64,000 bases of DNA from Agapanthus africanus (GCA_030015575.1 CM057339.1:775078809-775142808); one strand, 5' to 3'. Counted from the stretch's first letter, positions 12,142-23,569 are shown. Made by a program: numbers and translations. The notes: generated from the sequence alone by a model not told the origin.

Positions 12142-13435
12142 AATATACTTATCCAAACAGTAAGATTCACACGATTTGGATTTTTTAAACTCTAGTTATG
12201 ATCATTTTAATATCAACGTTTAAAACAGAAATTCAGATTTCTGGACAGTAACTATATGTTATATTGCAAAACCTATATCGGGTTGTATCATGCGTTTTTA
12301 AGTAATATAATATACAAGAAATTATAGTTCTGTCAATTATGCATCTACACATCTAAATTTTGTCACAAACGGATATCGGGTGTTCGAGTTATGTCCTATT
12401 TAAAAATAGTGTACGAATCAGGACAAATTCTGTCTAGATCCGTCACTAAATATTGTAACGCAGTTTTCTATATTTTACGTCGGTTTTCAGTAAAAACTTA
12501 AAACTAATAAAATCTATATATTTCTATGTAGATGTTCAAAACATCCGAAAATACTTAATTTGGATTAAATATTATAGAGCTATGGTCTCTCGAAGAAGAC
12601 CCTTATTGGCAGTTTTCTAGTTTTAAAAACAGTGAATAAAAATTACGTAACTTCTAAACCGTTATTCGGTTTGATATGAAATTTTTACCGTAAACATGAA
12701 ATTCTATATATTATTTATCCTAATTTTCCTAGAATTTCCAGATGTGAAAATTAATTTTTTAAAATTATTTTAAAGATAAAAGTATTGATATGTCATATGT
12801 GAGAATGAGGAAATCATGGTATTTATTCGTAACTTCATTTTTTTCTACAAATTTAAATAAAGTAATTTAAAATATAATAACAAACGATACAATCCTAATC
12901 GGTCACTATGAAATCTTAACATATGAATTGAGAGTAATGAAAAAGACTTTACAAACTATATATGTGTGTATGTTTGTATATGTTCATTATTTATATATGT
13001 ATCCATTTAATTAATTATTTGGGGACTATGATATGACAAGGAAATTTTTTCATGGCAATATAAAAAAAAATAAATAGAGAGAGAAAGAGATGGAGGGAGG
13101 GAAAAAGAGAAGGGACTTACATACACAAGCCGGTATTGTCACCGGGCTTGTCTATCCGCCGATAGACTCGCGTTACTAGCAAGACCTCCTTGAGAATTTC
13201 TTCATGTTCTTCTTCGGAGAATTTAGATGAAGAGGGATATGTGAAATGATAGAAATGTGTGATGATGAAAAGAAAGAGTAGTGAGATATAAAAAAGTTTA
13301 TGGCCACCATAATTCAATAAATCATGGCTCATAACCATTCTAACTATTTTGGGAGTTAAAAAGAAGATGAAATGAAAGGTATTATTTATATGTTATGAGA
13401 AGAATTAAAAAATTGATAAAAAAATTAATTGCAAG
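12142..13435. other. AT-rich sequence without a gene
   Basis: Mostly A/T-rich with no supported ORF. The 73-codon minus ORF at 13117-13338 has no recognisable domain. Purine runs (GAGAGAGAAAGAGATGGAGGG) lie at about 13075-13110. It may be the interior of LTR-like repeat X2, which seems to end at 13806. Confidence 0.3.
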
Positions 13436-13507
13436 AATAGGGATTTGAACATGTGATCTATGGAATAACAATACAAGAACTTAACCAATGAGCTACAAAG
13501 TTGTTCA
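13436..13507 (-). repeat. tRNA-derived (SINE-like) segment, second copy
   Basis: On the minus strand TAGCTCATTGG (A box) is followed by TGTTCAAATCCC (B box), as in 11961-12030. The first copy shares the motif AGGGATTTGAAC, but the sequence between the boxes differs. Pol III internal promoter boxes in this order are typical of tRNA-derived SINEs. Neither copy has an obvious poly(A) or poly(T) tail. Confidence 0.5.
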
Positions 13508-13806
13508 TGCACATATTTAATTAGAATTAAATATATGATGTTGCTTGGAAAGAAAGTGGGCTTTTGGGCTCATATTTTTATAAAAGAAAATGAAAATGAT
13601 ATTGGATTTGGGTTATGGGCTGGATCATGTCTTGCATTTAATTTTGAATAGGTTAAGATTTAGTTTAAAGAAATGGGTTTGGGAAAAAATAGATGGAATA
13701 ATAAAATAATATATTTAATAGAAAACAAAAAATACTAAGAATAAATAAATACAATATTTTACTAAAGAAAGAAAACTCGAAGGTATAGTAATATTAGGGT
13801 CGTTAC
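13508..13806 (-). repeat. End of LTR-like repeat X2
   Basis: AT-rich stretch ending GGGTCGTTACA (13796-13806), which reads on the minus strand as TGTAACGACCC, a common plant LTR start. It follows the same layout as the end of X1 (tRNA-like segment, then a TGTAAC-type terminus). No gene is seen. Confidence 0.35.
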
Positions 13807-13968
13807 ATTAACCTATATATAATCATCAATGCTAATTAAATATTTTAATCACATATTCAAATTAAAAGAAAAAAATCAACTGTTATTATTTGTAAATTTA
13901 TACACTAATAATCTACCAATAAATCATAATTTCTATAACAACAACACCCAATCATACAAATCAATTCT

Positions 13969-14455
13969 TCAATTAGGTTTCCTGATAATCCTCTGCAACA
14001 CAACAGTCCTCGCCCGCCGAATATCCCTACTACACCTATCTGCCTCTCTCCTAGCTCCTCCACGCTCTTCATGAACCCCTCCAACATCTTCTTGATCTCC
14101 CCCACCGCGAATCTCAACGCCGCCGCCGCCGCCCCTCGTTATTTGTTGCGAAAGCCGTGCTATGCAGCATTGACCCTATCTGAATCTCTAGCCAGTCGAT
14201 CAGGACCCGAATGTCATCCAAATCCTTTATTGCAACATATGTCCCCATCTGTATCGCGCCCATCACTTCCTTCTGCCCTTTCAACTTGTCCTTGTAGTGT
14301 TTCCACAAAGAATCAAACCATTTCCCCGCTGACCCTACCGAGATCGAGGCCGCCGTTGCCAGAGCCGCGGCGACGGACGACGCAGCCACCGCAGCCGCCA
14401 CTACTGAACATATGATAACAGTGATGAACGCGGAAGCGAAGATGCAACTGGAGAG
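13969..14455 (-). pseudogene. UPF0496 (DUF677) family protein, C-terminal part, broken
   Basis: The minus strand from 14455 reads an Ala-rich hydrophobic segment ([11 protein letters not shown]), then [20 protein letters not shown], then [19 protein letters not shown] shifted frame continues with [20 protein letters not shown], and another shift gives the tail [17 protein letters not shown] ending in stop 13969-13971. This order and these motifs are those of plant UPF0496 proteins (function largely unknown; the family includes BYPASS1-related proteins). Two single-base frameshifts (one in the GCC repeat near 14117-14135, one near 14035) break it. The gene stops at 14455, exactly where the element 1 LTR starts, so its N-terminal half should lie on the far side of the nested elements. 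It could have been a pseudogene before or after the insertion. Confidence 0.85.
14451..14455. repeat. Candidate left target-site duplication of element 1 (GAGAG)
   Basis: The five bases directly before the element 1 LTR start TGTTCTCC are GAGAG. The partner copy would be to the right of the element, outside the window, so this is a prediction only. Confidence 0.45.
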
Positions 14456-14999
14456 TGTTCTCCGCCGAAAAGACGCGACCGGAACGTTGGGACGTCCGGC
14501 CTGAATTTTGAGGGCGGATGCTATTTGGTGCTATCCGTCCACCTCTCCGAAGATGCCAAGTTGATTTATGACACCATATATCGAAAGTTTAGACGGATGC
14601 GGCCGAAGTAGCAGACTTCGTCAGATTCCCCCTCGTTGAGGGGTTTTTGATTGTGGGGACACTTCTCCCTGCAGGCACAAGCCTCTGCAGTTAATTACGC
14701 TACCGCATCGCGGTAACCACTTTCTCCTTCTCCAGATGGTCACTTTGTGTCGTGTGTGTTTGTTTTGTTTTTGGTTTCCCGTGGATTGTATACGGAGACT
14801 AATTTATGTTGTCGTCCGTAGAGCGTGGATTAGTCCAAATCTGTATCTTCTTAGATTTGGGTTTGGGGTTGGGTTTAAGGATGCGTTAGTCTCATTTGAG
14901 ACTAAGATCAACTTAAACGTTTGTTAAGGATACGTTAGTCTAATTTTAGACTAAGATCAACTTAACGGGATCGTTTAGATCCAACAAAAGAGCATTTGG

Positions 15000-15290
15000 G
15001 CTCTATTGTTTTAGTTTAGGGACTTTGCGGTCCAGAAGTTTAAGGACATCATAGTCCATGGAGTTTAAGGACATCATAGTCCATAGTTTAGAGACGTCAT
15101 AGTCTATGAGTTTAAAGACCTCACAGTCCGTGGTAGTTTAGAGACATCATAGTCTGTAAAGTTTAAGGACATCATAGTCCGTGAGTTTAAGGACCCCACA
15201 GTCCATAGTTTAAAGACATCATAGTCTTTAAAGTTTAAGGACATCATATTCCATGAGTTTAAGGACCCCACAGTCCATGGAATGTTTGGT
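15000..15290 (-). repeat. Degenerate 24/72-bp tandem array in the element 1 LTR
   Basis: The same GGAC...GTCC building blocks as the 72-bp arrays of the other LTRs, but short and irregular: TTTAAGGACATCATAGTCC and TTTAAGGACCCCACAGTCC alternate with TTTAGAGACATCATAGTCT. It lies at the same relative position (about 550-830 bp from the LTR outer end) as the regular arrays at 9960, 28250 and 58140. Confidence 0.8.
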
Positions 15291-15604
15291 TGTTGGGACC
15301 CGCCACCTCTCTGAAGATGTTGAAGGATTATAACGACAAAAATCAGAGGAGTGAAGAGATGTACCCTCGAACCAATATTGGTTGGGATCTGTAGTCCAAT
15401 TTGGGACTAAGATCAAAGATGTATGAGCATATGGGCTCAATTAATCTGAGGTAGGGTTCTGTGGCCCACTTGGGCTCGGCCCATTCAGTTAAAATGTTAA
15501 ACATTTAACAATGCTGAGCATTGGTTTGAGTTCTGACAATCTTTTTATCTTTTATGGAATGCTGAGCATTCATTATGGCTCTGGGATTTATTTATAGAAC
15601 AATT

Positions 15605-16140
15605 TATGTTCTTTTAGCGCATACGTGAGGAGCACATGGCGCGCTTGGCGCTATGCGCCAGACAATGAGCGCAATGCGCTTATTGTGAAGTAGAACACAC
15701 GTGAGGAGCACGTAGCGCGCTTGGAGGGAAGCGCCAGTCAAAGAGCGTAAAGCGCTTATATGAAGTAGCGCACATGTAGGGAGCACGTGGCGCGCTTGGC
15801 GGTGAGCACCAGTTCAAAGAGCGCAAAGCGCTTATGTGAAGTAGCGCACACGTGGGGAGCACGTGGCGCGCTTGGCGGTGAGCGCCAGTTCAAAGAGCGC
15901 AAAGCGCTTATGTGAAGTAGCACACATGTGGGGAGCACGTGGCGTGCTTGGCGGTGAGTACCAGTTCAAAGAGCGCAAAGCGCTTCTGTTAAGTAGCGCA
16001 CACGTGGGGAGCACGTGGCGCGCTTGGTGGTGAGCGCCAGTTCAAAGAGCGCAAAGCGCTTCTGTTAAGTAGCGCACACGTGGAGAGCACGTGGTGCGCT
16101 TGGCGGTGAGCGCCAGTTCAAAGAGCGCAGTGCGCTTCTA
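15605..16140 (+). repeat. 76-bp tandem repeat array (GCGC/CACGTG-rich)
   Basis: About seven copies of a 76-bp unit containing GTAGCGCACACGTG, GGAGCACGTGGCGCGC, TTGGCGGTGAGCGCCAG and AGAGCGCAAAGCGCTT. Several of these are themselves interrupted palindromes (AGCGC-AAA-GCGCT; TGGCG-GTGA-CGCCA with small changes). Four overlapping 60-codon minus ORFs offset by exactly 76 bp are shadows of the repeat. Confidence 0.85.
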
Positions 16141-16700
16141 TTTAAGTTTGGAGCACTAAGGCTCTGCAGTGTTGTGCGCTAGATTTGGAACGCTGTGGCA
16201 CTCTTCTTTAATTGGAGCGCTAAGGCTCTTTTTAGGCAGGTTTGTGCCCTGAGAATTAAATTCTCTTTCTTATAAGAGACTCTGTCTTATGGATCTAAGA
16301 ACAAAGTTCTTATTTTTTATAGGAGATGTTTCAATCTCTTATGTCTTTGGTAAAAGGCTCTGCCTTTATGGATCTATGATCCTAAAAGAATTGAAATATT
16401 CTCTCCCCCTTTTTATGATGAGATATTATGATCTAAAGAAGATTAAGTTCTTCCCCTTATTTTTTATAATGAGATACTTTGATCTCTTTTGTAAAAGATC
16501 TAGGTCTTATAGATCTATGATCTTAGAAAAGAAGTAAATTCTTTTTTTTATATGAGATAATTTCATCTCTCTGTTCTTTTTCTTTACCTTGAAGAAAATC
16601 TTCTTCTTCTGAGAGCTTGCTCTTTGTCTTTGAAATTTTTCAGAGTTTATGGGGGGTTCCTCTATATGTCTGTGTCCCTGAGACTTGAAGTCTTGGGGCC

Positions 16701-16708
16701 TTTATATA
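16701..16708 (-). promoter_or_regulatory. TATA box of the element 1 LTR (minus strand)
   Basis: Plus-strand TTTATATA reads TATATAAA on the minus strand, in the context GCCC-TATATAAA-GGCC. The identical context occurs in the solo LTR at 11680-11687. It would start the genomic RNA with about 800 bp of U3 upstream and a long R-U5 of about 2.2 kb downstream. Confidence 0.6.
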
Positions 16709-17049
16709 GGGCAAGCTGATTTGTTGAATCGGTTGAAGAGATCTTTTCTCTAATTGATTTGAGGATGCTTCCCCCGTTGGATCTTTGATCCAAGGGCTTC
16801 TGATTTACAGAATACAATCTTCTTGTTTTTAACAAGATTGGGAAATTTATTCCCATACAGAATTTATTCTGTATTTTGGTGATTTTAATCACCATTGGAT
16901 CATTGATCCTACGGTGCTCTGATTCTCAGAGCATAATCTTTCCTGTTTGGAAAGATTCTGAGAATGTTTCCTTAACAGGATTTTATTCTGGTCAATTGAT
17001 GATTTTTAATCATGTTCGTTGGATCTTTGATCCAAGGGCCGAGAATATT

Positions 17050-17300
17050 TTGTTCTTATCGCTAGCGCTCACATGCTTCGCACGTGGTGTGCTGCTTAGA
17101 GTGCAGCGCACTTAGCGTTGGCGCTCACGTGCTTTGCACGTGGTATGCTATATAGAATTGCAGCGCTCTTAGCGCTAGCACTCACGTGCTTTGCACGTGG
17201 TGCGCTGCTTAGAGTGCAGCGCTCTCAGCGCTAGCGCGTACGTGCTTTGCACGTGGTGCGCTGCTTAGAGTGCAGCGCTTTCAGCGTTAGCGTCCACGTG
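17050..17300 (+). repeat. 57-bp tandem repeat array with CACGTG palindromes
   Basis: Four copies at 56-57 bp spacing (cores at about 17069, 17126, 17183 and 17239) of CACGTGC-TTT-GCACGTG followed by GTGCGCTGCTTAGAGTGCAG and AGCGCT. Each unit holds a 7-bp-arm palindrome with a 3-nt TTT centre; the first unit carries a matched-looking variation, CACATGCTTCGCACGTG. CACGTG is the plant G-box core bound by bZIP and bHLH factors. Confidence 0.8.
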
Positions 17301-17501
17301 AGCGCTATAGCAGAATCTAGCTATAGCGCTCTCAGCTCTCAGCGCTACTAGCGCCGCGCTGCTTAGAATGCAACGCTCATGTGCTTTGCACGTGAGCGCT
17401 ATAGTAGAGTCTTTGACTCTTAGCGCTAGTGCTATTATGAAGCGCTGCTTCATTTCAAATTTCAAAATTTGAATATTGCTTTGCTCTAATTGGGGGAAAC
17501 A

Positions 17502-17610
17502 AATGCCCCCACCGTTGTGCTCACGTGGCCCACACGTGAGTGCAACGATGGCAGCATCTCTTCCATTGGATCAACTCAGAAGTTGAAACGGCATCACAGT
17601 GCCTATAAAA
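17502..17610 (+). promoter_or_regulatory. Antisense promoter of element 1 (paired G-boxes and TATA box)
   Basis: Directly inside the 3' LTR: CGTTG (17513), CTCACGTG (17520-17527), CACGTGAG (17533-17540) and CAACG (17543-17547) form a large interrupted palindrome with two G-box cores. TATAAAA follows at 17604-17610 in the context GCCTATAAAAAGG. Element 2 has the same arrangement at 31366-31467. Conservation of palindrome, spacing and TATA in two differing elements supports a real plus-strand promoter driving the antisense gene; the start site itself is not visible. Confidence 0.7.
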
Positions 17611-18378
17611 AGGACCCTTGGCCCTTGAGATGTCCTCTGTTCATCTCCTTCCTTATTTTTTCTGAGAATTAATTCTCTGTTAAAGCATAGCTCTCCATTT
17701 TAAGAACTCTCTTAGAGGCAGAACTTTGTCAAATTTTTAGGTAAAAGATCAAATCTTTTGAAGAGATTATTTTATAATCTAGGGTTTCACCTATTAGCAG
17801 AGCTTTGCTCTCCTTAGATCATAGATCTAAAAAATATATATCTTTAGGGTTTTACCCATTAGCAGAGCTATGCTCATCTCCAAGATATAATCTTTTTAGG
17901 GTGATTTTAACCCATGAACTGGAATATTTTTCTTGAAGAACTTAAGGGTTTATTCACAGATCTTGAAGATCTTAGAATTTTTACTCTGTAGAAGCTTTGC
18001 TTTTTAGATTTTCTTGATGGATTGTTTCATCTTCCTTACAGAGTATTGCTCTTTAGAAATTTTGGGAGGAATTTTATTCCCCTCTAGATTAATTATGACA
18101 GATGTCTGTCTGTTGCAGAGCACTGCTCTCAATGGGAGATTTACTCCTTGGCCCGAGGGGCCTTCATTAAATGAGAATCCTTTGAGGATTTCCTCATTTA
18201 AAGATAGTCTCATCAAATGATGAGACTGTTTTATTAATGATGAACTGTCATCTAGATTGAGTGGGTCCCTTTTGGCCCCTTTTTACTGTATTGCAGTGTG
18301 GTACGGATTTAAAGTACCAAGTACCGAACTTGACTTGTAGCATTGACGGCTAACTTTGTTCTCTTTTGCGCAGGTACC
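17611..18378 (+). other. Leader of the antisense gene, probably with an intron
   Basis: No ORF of note. It is full of short palindromes (for example AGAGC-TTT-GCTCT). A pyrimidine-rich 3' splice site TTCTCTTTTGCGCAG ends at 18373, five bases before the antisense ORF start ATG at 18379. A plausible donor is TTTAG/GTAAAAG at 17741, which would give an intron of about 630 bp; other donors are possible. Confidence 0.4.
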
Positions 18379-20205
18379 ATGTCTTTCGATACTTTGTTTC
18401 CCTTTGTCCGTTCGGAAGGCGGATTCCGCTAAGCGCCAGTAGACCGAGAAGTTTTTGCACTGATCAAGGATCACGACCCAGAGCGGAAGAATCTCCATTT
18501 ATAAGGAACATGGTACAACCAAATCATCAAAGGCCGTCGGAGTTTTTCTTGCGCTACACCTTCGGATCCTATTTCGGCGATCCCTTATGCAGATGCACCC
18601 CCAATAAACTATGCTGTGGAGGAGGTGAATTGGACTTCAGAGGGTATCCTTCGGCCTTCTATGGCCGCAATACCCGTACAGCCGCCGGCGGCTTTGGATA
18701 CTCTAGGGCGGCGCATATGTCAGGGCAAGTCGTGCCCTTGGGGACAGCCATACAACATAGGATCAATTCCCCGTCACCCAGCCGGATATCTGCAGTGGGC
18801 CCGATACATCTTATCGGCAAAGAATTCATAGCTATTAAGGCTCTGATTCTATCCTGTGATCTATTCTTCTTTGTTCCAGTATTCCACGCCTCCTGCATGG
18901 TGGGTCAAGGCATTTCTGGAGCAATGGAATATTTTGACCCACACCTTCCTTCTGTTGGAACGAGAAGTCTCCATTTTTTTAGAGAAATTTGCAGAGGTCT
19001 ATGGCTTACTGGTTAGGGGAGAACATTACGAGGAGCCGTTTCCTCCGGATGAGTACATCTTTGCCACCAAATCAGTGAGAATGGGTCTTACCCCGGAAAA
19101 TGCTATTCGACACCGATTCCCGAGTTTGATAAAGGTGCTGAATATCTATGAGAACCTTTTTCTCGAATCCAGAGGTCGTGGGGTTAATTTCATAGATTCC
19201 ATCGCCCGTTTTCTCTGCTCAGAAGTCCTGTCGAAGGAAGCCGCGAAATTTGCCAAACTCAACGATCCTTTTGGTTTCGATTTGGACAACCAGCCGGCAG
19301 CGGAGGCGGATCAGAGAAATTTCTTTCTCCCCAACACCCCAGTCGTCTCTTTCACAGAACTTGCAACTCCTGGAATTGATGAAGAAACATTCTTTCTGGG
19401 GTTCCTCGGGCTATGGATAAGTTGGTTTGCGCTTCCGATGCACCCTCGCCATATGAGGCCGTCCGTTTTTTATCCAGCTCACCGAATGGTTGCTGGGATG
19501 CAAGTGGCCGTCGGGATCGCTGGGTTAGCCCATTTGTATCACGGCCTCAGCTTGGCAGCAGACACTACTGAACCAGGGGTGCAGCCTGTAAACTTCTCGA
19601 TGCATTATTTCACCTCGTGGCTCGAGTTGCATGTGTTTGGTGTCTTCGGTATCCACAGAAGGCCTTGCTTCTATGACAAGTGTAAGTTCCCTCGGATCAT
19701 GCGGCTAGTCGACGCATCCATTGTAAATCCAACACCGCGAGAAGCTAGGGGTTTGCTCCTTCGTCCGTGCACGGTTGGAGATGGTATGACCTTCACCGAT
19801 AAAATTCTGACCGTCGGCCAGGAATCCGCAAAAACGGTGTAGCCATTGCAGGACATTTTTAAAGACGGGGCCTCTGTCTTGAAAGCTCGGGAGATTCTTC
19901 ATTTATACTCCATCAGGCCGGGCTTTCTCGTGTTTAAGCAGAATGATTCGGCGTTGTTCATGAGATACAACCCGCATCATTTCGCCCAGCAGTTAAGCTA
20001 TAATCAGGGCGTCCCGCTTGAGGCCTTCTTGGTAGAACCGGCTGCTACTGAAGAAGGTATCCGGAGCGCGTTGCATCATTTTATGCGCCTAAACACAGGG
20101 TCCAATTTCTTCATCAGTGAACCGAGTTGTGTTCCGAAGGCCCTGACCGTGTATATGGCGTTGTATCAACATTCGATGGGCGCCGTTATTACGGAAGAAA
20201 AGTGA
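18379..20205 (+). pseudogene. Antisense ORF of element 1, plant mobile domain (PMD) protein
   Basis: One plus-strand frame runs from ATG 18379 (MSFDTLFPFVR...) to 20205 with no frameshift but with in-frame stops at 18430-18432, near 18505, near 18829, near 18841 and at 19840-19842. Recognisable PMD-like parts are WWVKAFLEQWN, EVYGLLVRGEHYEE, the FLGLWISWFALP/RPSVFYPA segment and YNPHHFAQQLSYNQGVP. PMD proteins are plant transposon-associated and distantly related to some silencing factors; their role in Tat elements is unknown. The PMD match and the location between pol and the 3' LTR, opposite to pol, identify it as the Tat antisense ORF (aORF). The stops make this copy non-functional. A frameshift near 20286 separates it from the downstream coding. 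Confidence 0.75.
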
Positions 20206-22953
20206 TTGCTGCTTGGTCGGAAAGGCACCACCCCTGGTAACCCCGTCGTTCCCTTGAAACGACGGACCATTGTCCGTCCTCCCTTAGGGAAGCTGCTGCG
20301 GCTGTGGTACCACGTGATATGCCTGAGCTGCCCCAACCTCGTGCTCCTGTAAAAGTGGTAGCTGCGGCGTCTCCTGAGTCGGGGGTGGGTACGGAAATTT
20401 GGACTCGTCACCTAAAGTTGCCCGCTAAGCGCAAGCTTGTGTTGTCGGCTGCTGGTACTCGTTCACAGAAAAAGAAGAAGTCGCTCTTCTCTGCTGACGT
20501 CGTTCTTGGCCAGGAGCCCTATGCTCCCTATAGCGAGGGCTTGAGTGAATATGGGACCAATGAGGGTCTATTCATAGAACCGGATGATACCGATCTTGAA
20601 GCTGCCCTGGTGGCTTCTGAGCGACTGGCTCGCGATGAAGCAGCACTAATCACTATCACGCAGTCAGGTAGACTTTGGTCATATTTTCTTTCGCGGCTAC
20701 TTTAATTATTATGCTTTTAACTGACGCTTTTCTTCTTCGATAGGTATCTCCACTGAAAAGGACCTCGCAGCTTCCCTCAAGACTTTTGAGGGGGAAGAGA
20801 GGCTTCGCGCTTCGTTGGGCCTTAGTATAATTCGGCTCATTATGCTCTCATTCCCTTTTTCTTCATGGGTAGTCTGACCTATTTTTCATTTTATCGCAGG
20901 GACTATTTCGACCCAAGTTATCCCGAGTGTAGTGCTGATTTCGTAGGGTAGTGCGTAGATGCTTCCAAGGCCGGCTACTGAAGTCCCAGCTTCCCCAGTA
21001 TTGCCAAAAGAGGCTTCACTTAAGCAACCGATGACGGACGCCATAACGGCTCCATAGGTAGCTCCTGGCTCGGACGATGACGTCTCCTTGACGGAGGTCT
21101 TAAGAAGATCAGCTCTCAAGGCCCAGGAAGAAAGGAAGCGCAGGAGGCGTGCAGCAAGAGAACGTAACGCCGCCTTGGCTGTAGGTGCAGGCTCAAGCGC
21201 TGCTTCCCCTGTCCCTGCTTCTTCAGAGGGTGCTCTGGCCGCCCTGTCTACCGCTCATAGACAGGCGGTACGCGCGGCTCGGGAAGTAGTTGAAAAGCCG
21301 TCCTAAGGTAACATAACACTGGGTCCTTTTGTCAGAATTTGATCTTCAGATTCTCATATATCCTACCTTGCAGGGCCAAGTCCTGGTGAGGAGGTGGCAG
21401 GTGAGATGACGGCAACCACCGAGCTCGAAGCGGCTACTCTTTCTCAGGAGTCCGGGACTGCTCCAATTGCCGCTATTTCCACCTGCGGTTCCCTACCATC
21501 GCCTGGCATTGCGAGTGTCGCGAAGGCTCTCATGGAATCAGGGGACGAAGCCACGGGCGGCGAAACCATCCCTCTGAATGAGATCGAAGAAGTCGTGATG
21601 CTTGGTGATGCTTCCGTCACAGTTTTGGCTGATGACCTGTCTGGTAGGTCTCGGGTCGCTGCATTCTTTTCGTTTTACAATCCCATCTGATGATATTTTG
21701 TTCCTTTCAAATGTAGGTGTGGTGAGCGCTGAGGTTGTGCCACCTGAAGAAGCACCACCAGCTGCCGCTCTGACGGTTGTTGCCTCTTCGTCTCCTCTTA
21801 TATCTTCTCAAATGCTGGAAGGTATGTGTTTGCGATTAATTTAAATCGGGGACAGCATCTTTCATGTACTGACCATGTATCATCGTAATCTTGCTGGAGT
21901 TCTCTTGATCATATGTATCAAGTGCTGAACCCGCACTTCTCCTTCCAGTCGGAAGTCGTTTTGCCTACCGGTGCGGGTAAGTATAGTCCCCTTTTTTTAA
22001 AACGACGTCTTTTCGTTTCTTCTACGGGCAACCATGTCATTGCTAACTCTTCTTTGTATTACTTGTAGCCTTACAAATTGAAGGAGGGGATGAGGGTATC
22101 GTTGCGCCACCACTACTCCCAGCTCTGCCCCCTGTTGCAGCCGGTATAGTAAACTCTATTGTTCGTGTATTTTCTTTATTTATTGAGCTGGCATCTGACT
22201 ATGATTTGTTTTGCAGCGGTCGCACCGACTCCAGCTCCCTTCGAATCGTGAATTCCAATGCCGGCAGGGCACTTTGTTAAACGCCCGTCTTCCAGGGGTG
22301 CCGCAAACAGCCTGCAAATGTTAAGTGAGTTCGTCGAGGATCTTGACGCTGAGGCTTTCGCATCTGCTTTGGGTTTTGCTGCTGAGGTTAATCTTATGCT
22401 AGCGATGCTCGCGAACTTCCACAGTGAGGGTGTCGTCGAGTCTTGGGTTAATCACTATAGAAAGATCGAGGCCTGTCTGCATAAGATTGAGCTCAGGCGT
22501 CCCGTTCCAGAAATGTTGGCCTTGAATTCTCAACGGGCCGCATGGGTTGAGCAGAGCGTTCCTTTCTTCCGCCATTTCGAACAAGAAGCGACCTTGAGGC
22601 GAAAGGAATGCGAGGAAGCTTCAAGTGAATCCACCCGACCGCGCGCCCAGATTGAAGCAAACGCTGCGCAATTGAGGGTTGTCTTTGAAAATTTGCGACA
22701 ATGCATTTCGGACGGACTAGCACTAAGGCAAAAGCTTGACCTTCTGGAGCGGGTTACGCAGAATCACGAAGTTGCTCAACGGGAAATCGATGAGAAACTT
22801 TCGTCTGGCTTGCAGCAATGGGCTCAAGTCGAAGCGGAGCTGGCCGCAGCGGCTGACAATGAAAAGGATTTGAGAGAAGCGCGCGAGCAACTGACTGACT
22901 TATTGAAAACGTACTTCTCAGTAACTACCTTTGTATCAATTAAACATTTGTAA
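20206..22953 (+). pseudogene. Antisense gene of element 1, intron-containing downstream part
   Basis: Coding-like blocks separated by candidate introns with GT...AG ends: 20668-20743, 20825-20899, 21308-21373, 21644-21716, 21822-21948, 21977-22068 and 22144-22216 (66-127 bp, mostly T-rich). Donors include AAG/GTAACA and AAG/GTATGT; acceptors include TTTTATCGCAG, ACTTGTAG and TTTTGCAG. Exons encode low-complexity Ala/Pro/Ser/Glu-rich protein with a basic patch (RSQKKKKS near 20465). The last exon (22217-22953) is open for about 230 codons from ATG 22258, preceded by an in-frame TGA at 22249-22251, and is rich in Glu, Leu, Ala and Gln, so it is probably a coiled coil. Some blocks carry stops (for example at 20947). 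Exon joining is inferred, not proven. Confidence 0.6.
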
Positions 22954-23021
22954 TCCTTGAATAACATGTATCCATTTTTTATTCTTTTATATGATTCGTC
23001 TTGTACTCAATTGAATTCATG

Positions 23022-23027
23022 AATAAA
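23022..23027 (+). terminator. Poly(A) signal AATAAA of the element 1 antisense gene
   Basis: AATAAA lies 69 bp after the antisense stop codon, in the context TTCATGAATAAAAGA. The identical context follows the antisense gene of element 2 at 43658-43663, which supports function as a plant near-upstream element. Confidence 0.6.
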
Positions 23028-23199
23028 AGATACACATTTTTTATCTCCTACTGTTGCTTTCTTCTCTTTACTGTGTTGTTGCCATGTGATTTTAGCAAGT
23101 GTGGCCTGTAAACAGTAGGTAGATGTCCATCTTGAACTCTTTGCAGGGTAGTGACGGCTTAGGAGACAGGGTTAGGATCTGCCACCTAAGACTTTTCAA

Positions 23200-23372
23200 C
23201 TTTATGAGCCGTGAGGGTCTCATAAAGACTTTTCTCCCTGCGAGTCGAGAGGATGTCGTAGGTGTATTTTCTCCTTAGGAATCGTGAGGATTTCTAAGTG
23301 TGTTTTTCTCTTGAGAGTCGTAAGGATCTCCCGAGAGAATTTTCTTCCTTACAAGTCGAGATGACTTGTAAG
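23200..23372. repeat. Hairpin block A (five stem-loops)
   Basis: Five consecutive inverted repeats. The first has arms CTTTATGAG and CTCATAAAG with loop CCGTGAGGGT, and the fifth has CTTACAAG and CTTGTAAG with loop TCGAGATGA. Stems 2-4 are similar but imperfect. Spacers are TTTTCTCC-like. Block length is 173 bp; the other five blocks are 171-172 bp. Confidence 0.85.
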
Positions 23373-23569
23373 TGATTGATGAGTTGACCTACTCCAGAAT
23401 TAAAGCGTTACTTTGACGGGGAGGTTGAGGGTTAACTTTGGCTATATGGGGTCAGGATTGACTTTAGCCATACGGGATCAGGGGTTGACTCTCGATTGTC
23501 TGTGCACCGCCGAGTCATGGAACTGGGAACTTTGTTGCGGCTCCGCTTTGCTGACATCGTATATTCCTG

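Larger units (their letters stand above)
14456..17501 (-). mobile_element. 3' LTR of element 1
   Basis: Bounded by TGTTCTCC and GGGGGAAACA, a TGTT...AACA pair of inverted ends. The outer end abuts the UPF0496 pseudogene and the inner end abuts AATGCCCCCACCG, which reads on the minus strand as a polypurine tract CGGTGGGGGCATT. A minus-strand TATA box (TATATAAA) lies at 16701-16708. The first kilobase (plus coordinates 14456-15500) matches the other LTRs of the family. The rest is GCGC- and CACGTG-rich and resembles the solo LTR rather than element 2. Confidence 0.85.

Noticed and set aside
15604..16014. Four 60-codon ORFs offset by 76 bp
   Set aside because: Same repeat read four times (76-bp tandem array).
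18659..18898. Minus-strand ORFs opposite the PMD coding
   Set aside because: Shadows of the plus-strand antisense ORF, which has the recognisable PMD motifs.
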